Positions 32,091-44,397 of a stretch of DNA of 64,000 bases are shown here, piece after piece. Source of the stretch: Caenorhabditis remanei (taxonomy: Eukaryota; Nematoda; Chromadorea; Rhabditida; Rhabditidae). The stretch spans positions 3,782,001 to 3,846,000 of the forward strand of contig NC_071329.1 in NCBI RefSeq assembly GCF_010183535.1. Direction: 5' to 3'. The notes below the pieces were generated by a model. It did no database searches. It worked only from the letters and a program-made list of their open reading frames with translations, and had not been told where the DNA came from. How positions within the stretch are numbered: the stretch's first letter is position 1; the number at the start of each line of letters is the position of its first letter. The translations under genes and the position numbers were made by a program.

Positions 32091-33735
32091 CTATTTCCTT
32101 TTATCCCATCTTAACAACTCCCTCACAACTTCTCGATATTGAGAAGACAAAAAGAAAGAAATGAAACAATGGAATATAGCGATGAGATGCAGAACTATTT
32201 TGGTAACATATTCAAACATGTCCATTATTTGTCTGAGATTAATAATATCTGAGAATTCTCGCAGTGTTAAAACTCACGTATTCACTTTATTTCCATTTTC
32301 AAAACGATATCGATCATCCATTGTGAACTTTATATTGTAAATAAATTCAGATATGAGGAAAGATATGGCCATCATTACAACTAACATTGATGTGCTGCTG
32401 CCTCTGAAAATATATTGTTACGTCATATTAAAGAATATAAAGACGGATTATCTTACTTATCAATTCCCAGATTCATTCTCCTTCTATAAGTTATACCCAA
32501 TGTTACCAAAAGAATGAAAGTGACTATTATGAACAACGCGGTAAGAAAATACTCAAAATATCCCTCATCATAAATGGATGCATTCATATATTTCTGTTCT
32601 GGAAATGTTATGCAACGTCTGAAAATAAACATTTAAGTAAATGAGAGATAATCATACTTGTCAACCGGGCCAAAACGGGCCGGCGCGTAACTCGCGTCAT
32701 AATGAATATTATGAACTGAAAAATATACCAAAATGTAGATCTCGACGAGTTCTATGTTTGTGACCTACTACGGGCCGGATGGCTATTCATTAATGTGGCG
32801 CGGGCCGGCAAAAAGTGCCAAAAAACGCAAAAATGGCCAAAAAAGCCATTCTAACCCGGCCCGCGGCACATTAACGAATAGCCATCCGGCCCGTAGTAGG
32901 TCACAAACATAGAACTCGTCGAGATCTACATTTTGGTATATTTTTCAGTTCATAATATCCATTTTGACGCGAGTTACGAGCCGGCCCGTGTCGGCCCGGT
33001 TGATAAGTATGGAGATAATCTTGTACAAGAATAACTCGGAGTGCACAAAGTATGTACAGAATATGACTATAATTCAAATAGGGGTACATACCCGTCATAA
33101 TCAATCTGAACATAAAGATCGGTGTAATTTTGCCAATAATAATATCCACAAACTGTCCAAGTCACAAAAATTATACAAATCCCTGTGAATGTGTTCAGTA
33201 TCCAATTATCCACCAGTGAGCTCAAAGGAAATGATGCCGATAATATTCGAATTATAGCAGCGGAGAGTGCAAGAAAGGCCGAAGCGAACTTTCCATATGT
33301 CTGAAGTCCTTTCGAAGCCATTTCACAATAATAATATCGGTATTCCTTGGGAGTTTCACAGAAACCTTCAAATGGTGCTCTTCTCCCTCTATATCCACAT
33401 AGTCTTTCAGTGATACTGGTCAGAAATATCTGCATATCACATATGCAAATTCCAATTATGATAATGAACACAACGTTTTGTCTCAGAGCTTTTCTTGTCA
33501 AAATAATAAAATGAATGAGATTTAAAAAGAGACCAATAAACGACACAATATGATCTACCAATTCAGTTGATGCAATAGTTTTCTGTTTGGTATCTTCACT
33601 AAATATGTAATCAGGCCGGGTGTCCCAATTCTCCATAGGTCCTCCATTGAAAAAATAGTAGTCCCCTGATTCCTTACCTAACCAACGTTCAGTAGAAGTA
33701 CCAGGTTTGGGGGTGGTTAGAAACAGATATCTCAT
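32091..33735 (-). CDS. srw-type chemoreceptor (paralogue B, shortened C-terminus)
   Basis: Exons 33092-33735, 32457-32618, 32278-32403 and 32091-32232 join in frame to 357 residues. Most of exon 1 is nearly identical to paralogue A, with divergence after TM3. At the end of exon 4, where A has AAA CAG|GTGAGT, B reads AAA TAG GGGAG. One change makes a stop and another removes the splice donor. The protein therefore ends at DKRK, without A's 20-residue tail. It may still be functional because all seven helices are present. Intron 1 contains a GGCCCG palindrome. Confidence 0.83.
32653..33011. repeat. GGCCCG-type palindrome, complete copy
   Basis: CATACTTGTCAACCGGGCC at one end and GGCCCGGTTGATAAGTATG at the other. 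The arms include AAATATACCAAAATGTAGAT and its mirror. It sits in intron 1 of srw-B. Confidence 0.85.
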
Positions 33736-34002
33736 TGTGTGAAATATGATTTCTGAAAATTGAAAATTCGTTTTAAAAAGTTGTTGATGTTGTTGAAATC
33801 AGATTATGATCACATATTTTGGAAGTTGATCTTTTGAAATATCACGCGCTTTACAAATAATTAGAGGTTTAGAGTAGAAGTGATGTGATCTTATGTAGTT
33901 TGGCGTATTTGGGATATTGCGTTATTTAGAAAATTTAACCAACATATCAAACTAGACACATTTCAAAATCCCTGAATGATTATTTCATGAGATACAAACC
34001 AG

Positions 34003-34043
34003 TTCCAGGTTTGGGGTGTTCAGGAAGAGGTATCTCAAAATAA
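34003..34043 (-). pseudogene. srw exon-1 relic
   Basis: On the minus strand, GAGATACCTCTTCCTGAACA then CCCCAAACCTGGAACTG resembles the first ~14 codons of the two srw genes (GAGATATCTGTTTCTAACCA). Nothing further of the gene follows, so it is the start of a third, lost copy. Confidence 0.55.
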
Positions 34044-34259
34044 CATAATAAAAGGGAAAATCTTCTTGAGCTTCCGCTGTACTAACGCTATCGGTGCGCC
34101 TGAAATTTGACTCTCTCTCTTGCATTAAATGAACCATATAAAGGACAGTCGCCGTCCGGCAACATTCGTTGATTCCAAGAAGCGAAACTCAATGTGTGTG
34201 TGTTTTTTTAAATATGTATATCCCGTTTGGTCCATCTTTAGAATAGTTGTTGATGTGAA

Positions 34260-34740
34260 AAGCTCATTTCAATAATTTCATGTTTTCAAGATCAGAATTT
34301 GGTGTATATTCATTTACAAAAATCAGGAGCTGTACAGATGATTGCAGGGTTTGGAAAAGTAATGTGATCTTCAGATTCGAAATTTCTAGTAAAGTTATTA
34401 GTCATTTCATTGATTTGTTAATGTACAAGATGAGAAATCATTTCAGTGAACGCATTCTGATCACGATATAAATAAATAAACATGAAACACCATAATTCCT
34501 TGAAACATTGGAAATCCCATCAATTGTTCCTAAATTTGAATATAGGAGCACAGTTTCTGATTTCCCTATTCAAAATTCAAATCCTTACTGCAATTACCAC
34601 CATTATATGTGATGTTAGTTTGTGTGTTTCGTTGAAATATCATACAATACTTAGTAGACTTGAAAATGTTGCTCCCTTCGATAATTGTAGTGGGGAAACC
34701 TTTGGAAATTGTTCCCTTAAATTAGGTATGATCAGAACTG
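34260..34740 (+). repeat. inverted duplication, left arm
   Basis: CTTGAAACATTGGAAATCCC through AATTGTTCCCTTAAATTAG recurs inverted at 38820-39290 with moderate divergence. The two arms flank the 3' half of the IRLD gene on the minus strand. Confidence 0.65.
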
Positions 34741-34896
34741 TGCGAAATATAACTGGTACAAATCAGAACCATTAAATTTAGGTTTAATTGCTTAAATATA
34801 ACGTTTAACCATCTATTACTAGGTTTTGATTCGCACTAGTTCTATTTCTTACATCTATTTGCAGTGAATCCAAACTTAACAAGTTTGTATTATTTG

Positions 34897-37800
34897 TTAT
34901 TTGTATGATAGACGTTGACTCTGAAAAAAAAAACCATCAAAAACTGCATACCTAAATTTCCACAAACCATTCAAATTGCCAATTTTTCTCAAATTTCCCA
35001 AAAAGCTTAAATCCGTCACCGCAGTATTTTTAATTGTAAGAGAACCAATAATAACAGAAACCATTTTCAATTTTTCAACATACTCCTCATCTCCACTATC
35101 AATTCTTAAATCACCGACGAGATAAACACAATTTGAGTCCAATGAGCTCAAATTAGTGAGCCGACAAGTTTTTGGCGTGAGCTCTGATGGATTGAAGTCA
35201 CAAAGTCTTGCATCCAAATATCGAAAGACAACAGACGATTCGAGGAACACAACCATTTCTGGGATGGTTAGACAAAAATCTGGTTGTAGTTTTTCGAGGT
35301 TCATTGTGAAGGTGTAGTGGGAGGTCAGCGTCTGAAATTGCAAACTACTCACCACATAGAGTCCAGGACAACCAATGCAGACGCGCTTTATTGACAAGCA
35401 TGGTGCACTTTTTGCGTAACGGTGAACTTTCGAACTTAGTGCATGCCGATGGTGAACATTAGAATATATTCAACGTTGAAAAATAAATTCTAATTTTCAC
35501 CACAGTCTGCATAGGTATTCCTGGACTCTAAGTGACTCACGCATACTTCATATAACACTTTTACCTTTAATGCCTTCAATCCTAAACGCGTCATTTTCAA
35601 ATTACTATGTATGTTGATCATAATTCCATCTGCATCCATACAGTTCACAGTTTTAAGACTTCCCAGAAAATCGAGGTTCTTAAGGCTTGTGTTAGAAATC
35701 TCGATTGCTCCATTTATAGTTTCAATTTTAGACAGATGAGACATGTCGGTGGAAGTGTCGGTTAGTATAAGACCACCACTGAGTGTTGTACAATTTTGGT
35801 AGAATTTCATTTCCAGAGCATTCATCTTTTGACTAGGACATCCTGAAAGTAATGGATTGACCCAGGGATGTGCGGAGTGGAAATTGGAATTTTCGAAGTT
35901 TAAAAAAATATTTTATATTCATTGATTTTGACTATTACAAATCTGAAATACCGAGTTTTCGAAATTTCTAGCATTTCCGAGCTCTGATAAGTTTTAGTTG
36001 TTCCGCACATCCCTGATTTGACCTATACATCTGTCCCATCAGGTTTGGGAAATTCCAGGTCGGGCCGGGCCGACTGAAACATTTTCCTCATTCCGGCCCG
36101 TCTCGGCCCGTTCATTTCTGTGAATTAAAAAAAAGGTCGAATTTACGATCATGTTTTTGAATATCAATAAAAACTGAAGCTTACAAGAAAATTTTGCCTT
36201 TTTTAATGGAAATTTGCACAAATTTCCACATAAAATTGTGAAGAAATGTGCAAATTTTTTGAATCCGGGCCGGGTCGGCTAAAATTTTTGACAGCCCGGC
36301 CTGGATTTTCCCAACCGTGTGTCTCATAACTCACCCCGATTTCCTCCAAAACATTCAACAGGTACCGAAAAAGACGACTGAAATAAGGAGAGCTTATCAC
36401 AATGCAATTGTCGATTATTGTCAGAGAGCATCACGTATAATCCACCGGTGGTAATTATGTGCTGAAAGAAATTCGAGAAATTGAAAAAGTTGCCATTCTT
36501 TACTTTCATCGACGGAAAAAGGGTATTGCTCAAATTTTTGTTTGACTCCAGACGGATGATAGGAGTTCCTTCTGTAACACCTCCAAAAATTATTATTTAA
36601 TTGAAAAAAAAGAGCCCACTTAATGAAACCATGTAGCTCAATCCGTGCATAATTATCAAACTTTGAAGATTGGTGTTCCGAATTGTCATCGTACCAAAAA
36701 TATGAGTGACAGTACCCAATTTATATATGTACTCTTCATCACCCGACTCTATCATCAAGTCACCAAGAATGTATCTGCAGTTTTGCTCCAAATGTTTCAT
36801 ACTCTCAAAATAGCATAATTTCAGATTATGCAAATTTCCTGGGTCCTCGCAAAATTTTGCGTGAAGATTCACGAAATTAATTCTGTATTCTAGAAAGAGA
36901 ATAATTTCTTCAATAGTCATGCAGAAATCTGGACTCAAGTTTTCCAGATTCGCGAATATATCGCTATTCCAGATGTTTTTGATTTGCTGAAAATAACTTG
37001 ATTAGAAAAAAAAAGTTCAAGTAAAATAAGTGTAACTTTTAAGACAGGCAGTCCAAGCCTTGTCATTTGACGATTATTTCTGATATTAATTGTCATTTTT
37101 TCTTTTTTGCCAGCATCACTGATCACCAGACGTTCAAGGTTTCCAAGAAACGATAAATCTTCAAAATTTGTGTCCTGAATCAATATATCTCCTCGAATTT
37201 CCATGATAGGGGATAGTGTAGGTAGGATTGTGGTATTGATAAGTCTCAGTCCGCCAAATAGGACTTGGCATTTGTTTAGGTCAGTGTTATAGCAACCTGG
37301 TAAAAAAATTAGGCAGTGCTTCTATTTGGAACCGCCCTGATTTGGTGCAAATCAGAACCGTCAGATCTAGGTCTATTGGCAAAGTGTTGTATTTATATAT
37401 CAGTTTAAGACGCACTCTCTGACTCGTTCGATCACCCGTAGGCACACGAAAAAAGTTGACCATCTCCGATTTGCCTATAATTTTGATCAAAGATAGTATA
37501 AAGTGTTCTCAGCAAATAAGGGTACTCGGTACTTCATACTTGCACCGTTATTTGACAGGGAATTGCGATGAATATGACAGAAATAGTGAGAAAACTGCAA
37601 AAATTGATAGATTCAGCAAGATTTACAAAAAAGGCTTTAAAAAACTAGGACTCATAAATGTTCAATGGTCAGACCTTTTTATGGATATCAGGAAAAAACG
37701 TTTCAAGTTTTTTTTTTCGTAAATCTTGCTGAATCTATCAATTTTTGCAGTTTTCTCACTATTTCTGTCATATTCATCGCAATTCCCTGTCAAATAACGT

Positions 37801-40617
37801 TGCAAGTATGAAGTACCGTTGCACCAACTTCCCAAGTTGAAAATTTCGCTGAATTTCATCATGAACGCGTAAGTAGAAGGTGAGCCGACAGTGGGAATCA
37901 AGTTTTTTATAAACCTTAAGAATATTCCAGTTATATTCTCCTGATTTTATAATGCTATCCTTAACATTTCAGTCGGAATGGTTCAATGCAGGAGAAAATT
38001 TTCAGAAATCAAAAAATTCATTTTTTTCGAAAATTTTTTTGTGGTATGATCGAAAATTGTACCGGAACTGAACAAAAATGGCATGATTAAATGAAAAACT
38101 TCAAAAAACCATTATTTTGAAACATCAAAAATAATTTATTGGAAAGACTTGAAAATTGAAATCGCAGTTTTTCTCATTTTTCCCCAAAAATCTTTCTTTG
38201 GGTCTAGAGTTACGAGTAGGGACATCATGTTTCCAATACCAAATTTTATGTAGATGTCGAATTTAAAATAAAAAATCCCGTCTTCTCGTGTCACTGACGA
38301 GATAAAAACGATTTCATGAAAAAAACCCAAAAATTTCATATATTTTGAAAATTTTCACAATGAAGGTGTTGAGCTGGAATTTTGTTCTGAACACAAAAAA
38401 TGATTAAAATAGTGTCTACAATAATTTCCCGTTGAGATTTCATACCTAACTTCTTCAGGAAAAATTTTCGAAAAATATCGATTTTTGATTTTCCTAGGTA
38501 CCCAGTTGATGGACCCGGCCAAAAAGTACCCTTATTTGCTGAGAACACTTGATACTATCTTTGATCAAAATTATAGGCAAATCGGAGATGGTCAACTTTT
38601 TTCGTGTGCCTATGGTCTGTTGATCCATGCTCGATCGACTCGGAGAGTGCGTCTTAACATCTGTCTAGCCGGTTCTAATCCGACCGGTTTCATTTTGGGC
38701 AGTTCTTATTCAAGTAGTACGAATCAAAACCGAGTAATAGAAGGTTAAACTTTATGTTCGAGCAATTACACCCAGATTTGACGGTCCTGATTCGTACCAG
38801 TTTTGGTTCTAATTCGTCTCAGAAGTTTTACTAATTTAAGGGAACAATTTCCAAAGGTTTAACCACTACAAACATCGGAGGGAGCATCATTTGCAAGTCC
38901 ACTGAGTATTGTATGATATTTCAACGAAACACACAAACTAATATCACATATAATGTCGCTAATTGCAGTAAGGATTTGAATTTGAACAGGGGAATCAGAA
39001 ACTGTTCACATATATACAAATTTAGGAACAATTGATGGAATTTCCAATTTTTCAAGGAATCATTACAGTCTTTCATCTTTACTTATTGATATTGTGATCA
39101 GAATAAAATAATTGGTAATGATTACTCATCCCATTCATCAAAAAATCAACACATCACTTTTCTAGAAATTCTGAATCTGGATATCACATCATTTTTTTCA
39201 AACGCTGTAATATTTTGTAAAGCGTCTGATTTTTGAAAAAGATTATGCATCAAATTTCTATTGCCAAAACATATAATTATTGAAATGTGCTTTGTCGGCT
39301 AGAATTTCGACTTCGGCTATGTTGGTTTATGGAATCACTGCCAAGGGTAACAAAAAAGTGTTCGTACAAAAGTTAGTACGCTATTATACTTATTAATTTG
39401 TTGATCCCTGCCAAAAACCCATGACAAAAACCACTCCGACTTACCACAATCTCTCATATTCCCAGTCACTTTAATTCCAGTAATACTATGCAGATAACCA
39501 TAGTCACATAACGTACTGACGTCTAATTTAGTGTTGTTCTCAATGACTATTTCACACTCATCAGTATCGGACTGGAAGAAGTAGAATTTCCAAAGAATTT
39601 TAACATCAGTGAGTAGTGAGTTATTTCGGATTATCAACCTGTCTGAAATATGTTTCACTTTTTTTAATGTTCATCAGAGTTGTGAAAACGGAAGTAGAAC
39701 GGATGTAAGACGGAAGTGAAATTATTTTCGACAGTATGAAACTGACGGTTATCATTTAAAGTTAATTACTTGTATAGAGTGTAGAGTACCACGCAGTAAG
39801 ATATAAAATTTGCCCTTTTTCAGTTGATAATGACCCTGAGGGGGTGTTACGGTATCACTGATTGCCCCGCATAATAAATTATGTAGTTTCTCAAAATTGG
39901 CCATTTTTATCGGAAATAGGCCAAATTGCATATCTTACTCGACGGTACTGTAATACCTTTCGAGAATAAAAAATCTCAACATTTTACTTATTTGGTACCA
40001 GTGGATCAGAAAAACCTGCTGAATTTGACACACGTAAGTCGGAAGTCAGAAGTGGAGACTCTTTCAGGTCCACTGGTACCAGATAACTAAAATGATGGCA
40101 ATGAGGGTAGTTATACTTTCATTACAATTTATTAACTTCGTCTAATTGCAGTCAGGTTCATAAAATAATTTTGCCTTATTTCCGTCTTTACTTCCCCACA
40201 ACTCTGATGCTCATATTTTCACTTACTCGACTTGCAATCAAAACCAAATCTCTGTTCTTTCTTGCTGACTGTGAAAAATGATAAACTTTTCAGCCTCGAA
40301 TTCTCTATTCTAATTCCTCCATTCAAAATTTTCATATTCTTAAACACGTTCTCCAATTGATCCTCTGATAAGTTAGTGTCCGAATTGAACACCAAGATTC
40401 CGCATACTTCTTCACACTTTGGAAAAAATGGGACAGTTTCTGAAGTGATCTCAGAGTGCTCAAAAATACATCTTGGGTCTGAAATTTCAAAATAAATACG
40501 GTTTGTAGAATGCATTTCTTTACCACAATCATAATATTTGATAGTTTTTCGTAAATCAGTTAGAAAACTTGAATCGCAGAAAGATAAGAAACATAGAAAT
40601 ATAAAAGTTATCAGCAT
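34897..40617 (-). CDS. IRLD-type secreted/membrane protein with multiple receptor L domains
   Basis: Nine exons join in frame to 692 residues: 40524-40617, 40227-40478, 39445-39642, 37037-37296, 36620-36986, 36504-36571, 36335-36461, 35565-35842, 34897-35331. The start gives a signal peptide (MLITFIFLCFLSFCDS). Receptor L-domain repeats follow, with EVCGILVFNS, IENSRLKSLSF, IRNNSLL, GDILIQDTNFEDLSFLGNL, CRYILGDLMIESGDEE and GDLRIDSGDEE motifs. Paired Cys are spaced as in the insulin/EGF-receptor L-domain (irld) family of nematodes. No kinase or clear TM follows. The last exon stops soon after a GSLTIKNT…FLGNLRKIGNL repeat, so the final L domain seems incomplete. Intron 3 (2.1 kb) is packed with inverted repeats. 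Role unknown; ligand binding is an inference from the fold. Confidence 0.8.
37310..38870. repeat. nested inverted repeats in IRLD intron 3
   Basis: The outer arms contain CACACGAAAAAAGTTGACCA (about 37445) and its mirror at about 38598. TCAAAGATAGTATAAAGTGTTC is mirrored at about 38545. Inside, 37528-37826 is a nearly perfect ~100 bp-arm palindrome (ATGACAGAAATAGTGAGAAA and its mirror). Related outer sequence occurs at 34750-34850 and 54515-54690. Confidence 0.75.
38820..39290 (-). repeat. inverted duplication, right arm
   Basis: It is the reverse-complement relative of 34260-34740. It includes CAACGAAACACACAAACTAA, which mirrors TTAGTTTGTGTGTTTCGTTG. Confidence 0.65.
39671..40207. repeat. 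foldback element in IRLD intron 2
   Basis: TCATCAGAGTTGTGAAAACGG and, inverted, CCCACAACTCTGATG form the ends. A short mariner-like MITE is nested inside it. A worn relative lies at 16380-16690. Confidence 0.65.
39784..39950. mobile_element. short Tc1/mariner-like palindromic MITE, copy 6
   Basis: GAGTACCACGCAGTAAGATA at the left is mirrored by TATCTTACTCGACGGTACTG, with TA on both sides. It is an internally deleted version (167 bp) of the ~450 bp family. Confidence 0.65.
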
Positions 40618-40766
40618 AACACGGAAAGGAAATAAACGACAGATAAAGGCATGTCATATTCAAAACTAATTGCTAGGTTTGCTGGTTTTTGAAATCTGGG
40701 AAAAAGACTCCGCCCACTTTTTTCATATATTACTTTAAGCGTTGTGTGTATATCTCTTGATGCCAA
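40618..40766. promoter_or_regulatory. 149 bp divergent intergenic region between two IRLD genes
   Basis: The start codons at 40617 (-) and 40767 (+) are 149 bp apart, so both genes' proximal promoters must lie here or overlap the neighbouring gene. No confident TATA or acceptor was identified. A CTCCGCCCAC box lies at about 40706. Confidence 0.6.
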
Positions 40767-40882
40767 ATGTTTGTTATCTTGTGCTTCTTCTTATTTTCTA
40801 CATGCGCCACTGAATTTTCAGATGACCTTCACAAAGTTGTGAACCATTTTTCTTGTGGTAACCTGCGATGACAAATAAAATA

Positions 40883-41633
40883 CAGTCCTGGCCTAGAACA
40901 CGTCAACTCGACCATCTTAACACGAAAATGACGTCACGGCTGAAACGAGTGCTACCGTAATATTTTGGGGGAAATTTTCTGATTTTTTAAAGCAATTTTC
41001 ATCATCAATTTTTATCGATTATCAATGTAGGGAGTGAAAAATGTTTGGGCGGAAGGCGGAATTCCGTTCGACCCTGTCACAAGGGTGCAACGATACGATT
41101 TGAATTTTTTCTGAGTCGCGTTGCGTGTGCGTCGCGGTTTTTATTGAAAGATCTCACAATTAAACGTAAAATTTGAATATGGCACTTAGCCAAGTCTTAT
41201 TTTGGCACCGTCTCAACCGCTGTGCGACGAGGCGCATTTCCGCAACCTTACGCCTCGCAAAAATTCAAAAGAATCCAAAATTTTCTACAAAATCTTACGG
41301 TAACACTCGTTTTCAGCTGTGTTGACTGACGTCATTTTTGTGGTGCGATACCACGATAGGCGAGTTGACATCTTTTAGGCAAACTTGTCACGGACCGGTC
41401 GCTACAAAATTGGACCGGGCCAAAATCGGCCTGGCCCATCGGCCCGGGATTTGAACATCAAAAATTTTTTGAACGAAACTTTTTGATGGTTTTTTTGTTG
41501 AAAAATTCGTAATTTTGACTTTAGAGTTCTATAATAAGACAGACAGTTAAGCATTTAGAATGTTTTGAAGCACAGCAGGCTGACGGGCCAAAATTTGACA
41601 AGTTTGATTTTAGGCCAGGACTGTCGCTTATTC
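40883..41633. mobile_element. mariner-like palindromic element in IRLD-2 intron 1 with nested GGCC repeat
   Basis: CAGTCCTGGCCTA after TA at the start and TAGGCCAGGACTG at the end. ACGTCAACTCG is mirrored by CGAGTTGACAT. Positions about 41383-41615 (AACTTGTCACGGACCGG … GACAAGTTTG) are a second palindromic repeat inserted in its right arm. Confidence 0.7.
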
Positions 41634-41953
41634 AGATTCCTGTAACATCTTCTTATCTAGTTCTTACTTCAGAACCCGAATGTACATTCAATCACTCTGA
41701 AATCACTTCGAAAACTATTGAATTCTTTCCGCTGTGTAAAGAAGTATGTGGAATATTGGTTTTGAATTCGAATTTGGATATTTCTGAGTTTCATCTGGAA
41801 GAATTATTCAAACCGATGCAAGTATTATATGGAGGAATAGTTATTGAAAACACTCAGTTGACAAGTATTTCGTTTTTTACAATCGATAATTTTTTTGGAG
41901 AATTCAACTTTTTCTGTGAAGCTTGTAAGTTTCTAAACAATTACTGATACAGC

Positions 41954-42062
41954 TCTTACAACTGCGCCCCTCCGTAATCCTATTGAAAAATGTCTCTTTT
42001 TCTCTGAGTCTCTCAATTTCGCACACAATTTTCGTCTGTTTCGGTAGAGCGCGGTTGTAAGA
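41954..42062. repeat. ~110 bp palindromic MITE-like repeat (copy 3)
   Basis: TTACAACTGCGCCCCTCCGTA … TCGGTAGAGCGCGGTTGTAA. It fills most of IRLD-2 intron 2 (41925-42104). Confidence 0.65.
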
Positions 42063-42235
42063 AGCGTGCTGTGCTAAAATGTCATCATGTATATATTTTT
42101 GCAGATGGATTTTTCATCCGTAATAACTCACAACTCACCGATATCTCAATTGTCAGAAAATTTTATTTATGGGAAGATGGCGTCTCTTCTGATGCATGTG
42201 ATTTTCGAATAGAGAACAATCCGAGGCTCGATATA

Positions 42236-43384
42236 CAGTAGCGAGCATAAGTGAGCACCCCTTCATACTTTTATATGTAACTCTGTTGAATCTTCTCCGT
42301 TTTGCATAAACTTTTTTTTGAAAGAAAGCCAAAGTATTCAGCAATAAGAAAATATGTTTTTTGAAAAATTTGCGTTTGCTGATTTTTTCGATAATCGATT
42401 TTTCCTGATCTTGATTTGAAAATTCGAAAAAAAACTTTTTATTTTTCTCTTGGAGATATTGAGTTTTTAGTTTAAAAATGTTGGAAAACACTCGAATAAA
42501 CAAAAAATTATGTTGAATCGGCTTCTCAACTCCTGAGAATCGTGCTAGAGCTCCAGAAGTCAAAAGTAGTGCCTTCGGGGAAATCATCATAACTCATCAA
42601 AAAATTCTCAAAATTTTTTGAAACATGTACCAAAATACGTTTCTTGAGTTTTTCTACAAACCAACATTAAAAAATTACAATTTTAGAAAAAATAATTTTT
42701 CAAATTTTTTTCACTCAAAAATTATTTTATTCTCATTTTTTCTCAATTTCCGTTATTTTCTGGCTATAACACGAACAAGGAATACATACATGTGTTTTGT
42801 TATTTGTGATAAAACACTTTGCATACAGTTTTTGTAACGTATGTACGTTTTATAGCCAGAAAATAACGGAAATTGAGAAAAAATGAGAATAAAATTATTT
42901 TTGAGTGAAAAAAAATTTGAAAAATTATTTTTTCTAAAATTGTAATTTTTTAATGTTGGTTTGTAGAAAAAACTCAAGACACGTATTTTGGTACATGTTT
43001 CAAAAAAGTTTGAAAATTTTTTGATGAGTTATGATGATTTCCCCGAAGGCACTACTTTTGACTTCTGGAGCTTTAGCACGATACTTAGGAGTTGAGAAGT
43101 CGATTCAACATAATTTTTTGTTTATTCGAGTGTTTTCCAACATTTTTAAACTAAAAACTCAATATCTCCAAGAGAAAAATAAAAAGTTTTTTTCGAATTT
43201 TCAAATCAAGATCAGGAAAAATCGATTATCGAAAAAATCAGCAAACGCAAATTTTTCAAAAAACATATTTTCTTATTGCTGAATACTTTGGCTTTCTTTC
43301 AAAAAAAAGTTTATGCAAAACGGACACGATTCAACAGAGTTACATATAAAAGTATGAAGGGGTGCTCACTTATGCTCGCTACTG
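42236..43384. mobile_element. 1,149 bp palindromic Tc1/mariner-like element inserted in an exon
   Basis: The ends read CAGTAGCGAGCATAAGTGAG and its inverse, flanked by TA (42234-42235 and 43385-43386). The two ~570 bp arms are nearly identical and meet at about 42835. It has no transposase gene; the reading frames in the arms mirror each other. It is non-autonomous. High arm identity suggests a recent insertion or recent conversion between arms. Confidence 0.88.
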
Positions 43385-43507
43385 TAGAACAGTTTTATAG
43401 TGGTGTGACCCGTTATTTGGATATAAGAAGTTATGGGAATCTGAAAGAGTTTGGTGGGTGAGCAGATGTTAGAAATGCAACTAAGTTTTAAAGGAGGACT
43501 AAAGTCA

Positions 43508-43885
43508 TATTTTCAAAATAAAATGCTAAGAAACGTTCATCAATATATGCTAAAAATCGCTGTAAACGTCACAATTCCCGTACTCCTGACTTCAAAGGAG
43601 CTTCGGTGGAAGAGTTTGTCGTGTAGTCCTCTCGGACAAGATTTATGCTTAGTTTCTCGTTTCCCACTTTTTTCAATAAATTTTTGTGGTTATTCCCATC
43701 TTTTTCGATATAAATGTTGGAATAAGTGAAAAAAACAAGGAATTGAGAAAAAAACCTTGTCCAAGTGGACTACACGACCGCGCGGGGGAAAACTCTTCTC
43801 CGTAAGCTCCTTTTGAGTCAGGAGAACTGGAATTGTGGCGTTCAGAGAGATTTTAAGCATATTCGTAATGCTTAAAGTTTCTTAG
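43508..43885. repeat. foldback in IRLD-2 intron 3
   Basis: CTCCTGACTTCAAAGGAGCT is mirrored by AGCTCCTTTTGAGTCAGGAG. GTAGTCCTCTCGGACAAG is mirrored by CTTGTCCAAGTGGACTAC. Confidence 0.65.
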
Positions 43886-44397
43886 AATTTTCTATGGTAT
43901 CGGTATCTCAAAAAATTTAGGTTGTCGAGGAGATGAAATCACCTCATCCTCTCTCCCCTTCTACCAGAACTGCACTGTTCTCTTTGGAGGTCTGAAACTT
44001 TTCAATCTATCCGACGATTTTGATCCAACTCAACTCTCTAATGTCCGCAAAATAATTGGACCAATTGATATCCAGAATACCTCTTTGAAGGATTTATCAT
44101 TTTTGAAAGATGTCGATTTGGTGCAAATTAGTAATGTTGGATTGAAGGGCGACGGAGTGACTTTTAATATCCAGAACAATCCTTATATGACGAAGCTGGG
44201 AATGCCTAATATGGTAAGTAGGGACGTGCGGAACGGAAATAGGAAATTCTGAAATTTCTGACAATTTTTCCGTCGGAAAATTTAGGATTTTTTGCTGCAA
44301 AACTAACGTAAACGGTGCCAAAGCGTCACATCTTTGTCAAAATTTACCAAATTTTGAGTTTTTTCTGCGTATTTATTAATTTTGACTAACAACTGAA

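Noticed and set aside
37261..37296. Apparent frameshift in IRLD-1 exon 4
   Set aside because: A recount of the bases gives an exon of 260 nt in the correct phase; the frame is intact.
42153..43461. 145-codon and smaller mirrored frames that might be a transposase
   Set aside because: They are the two arms of one palindrome read in both directions and show no transposase motif.
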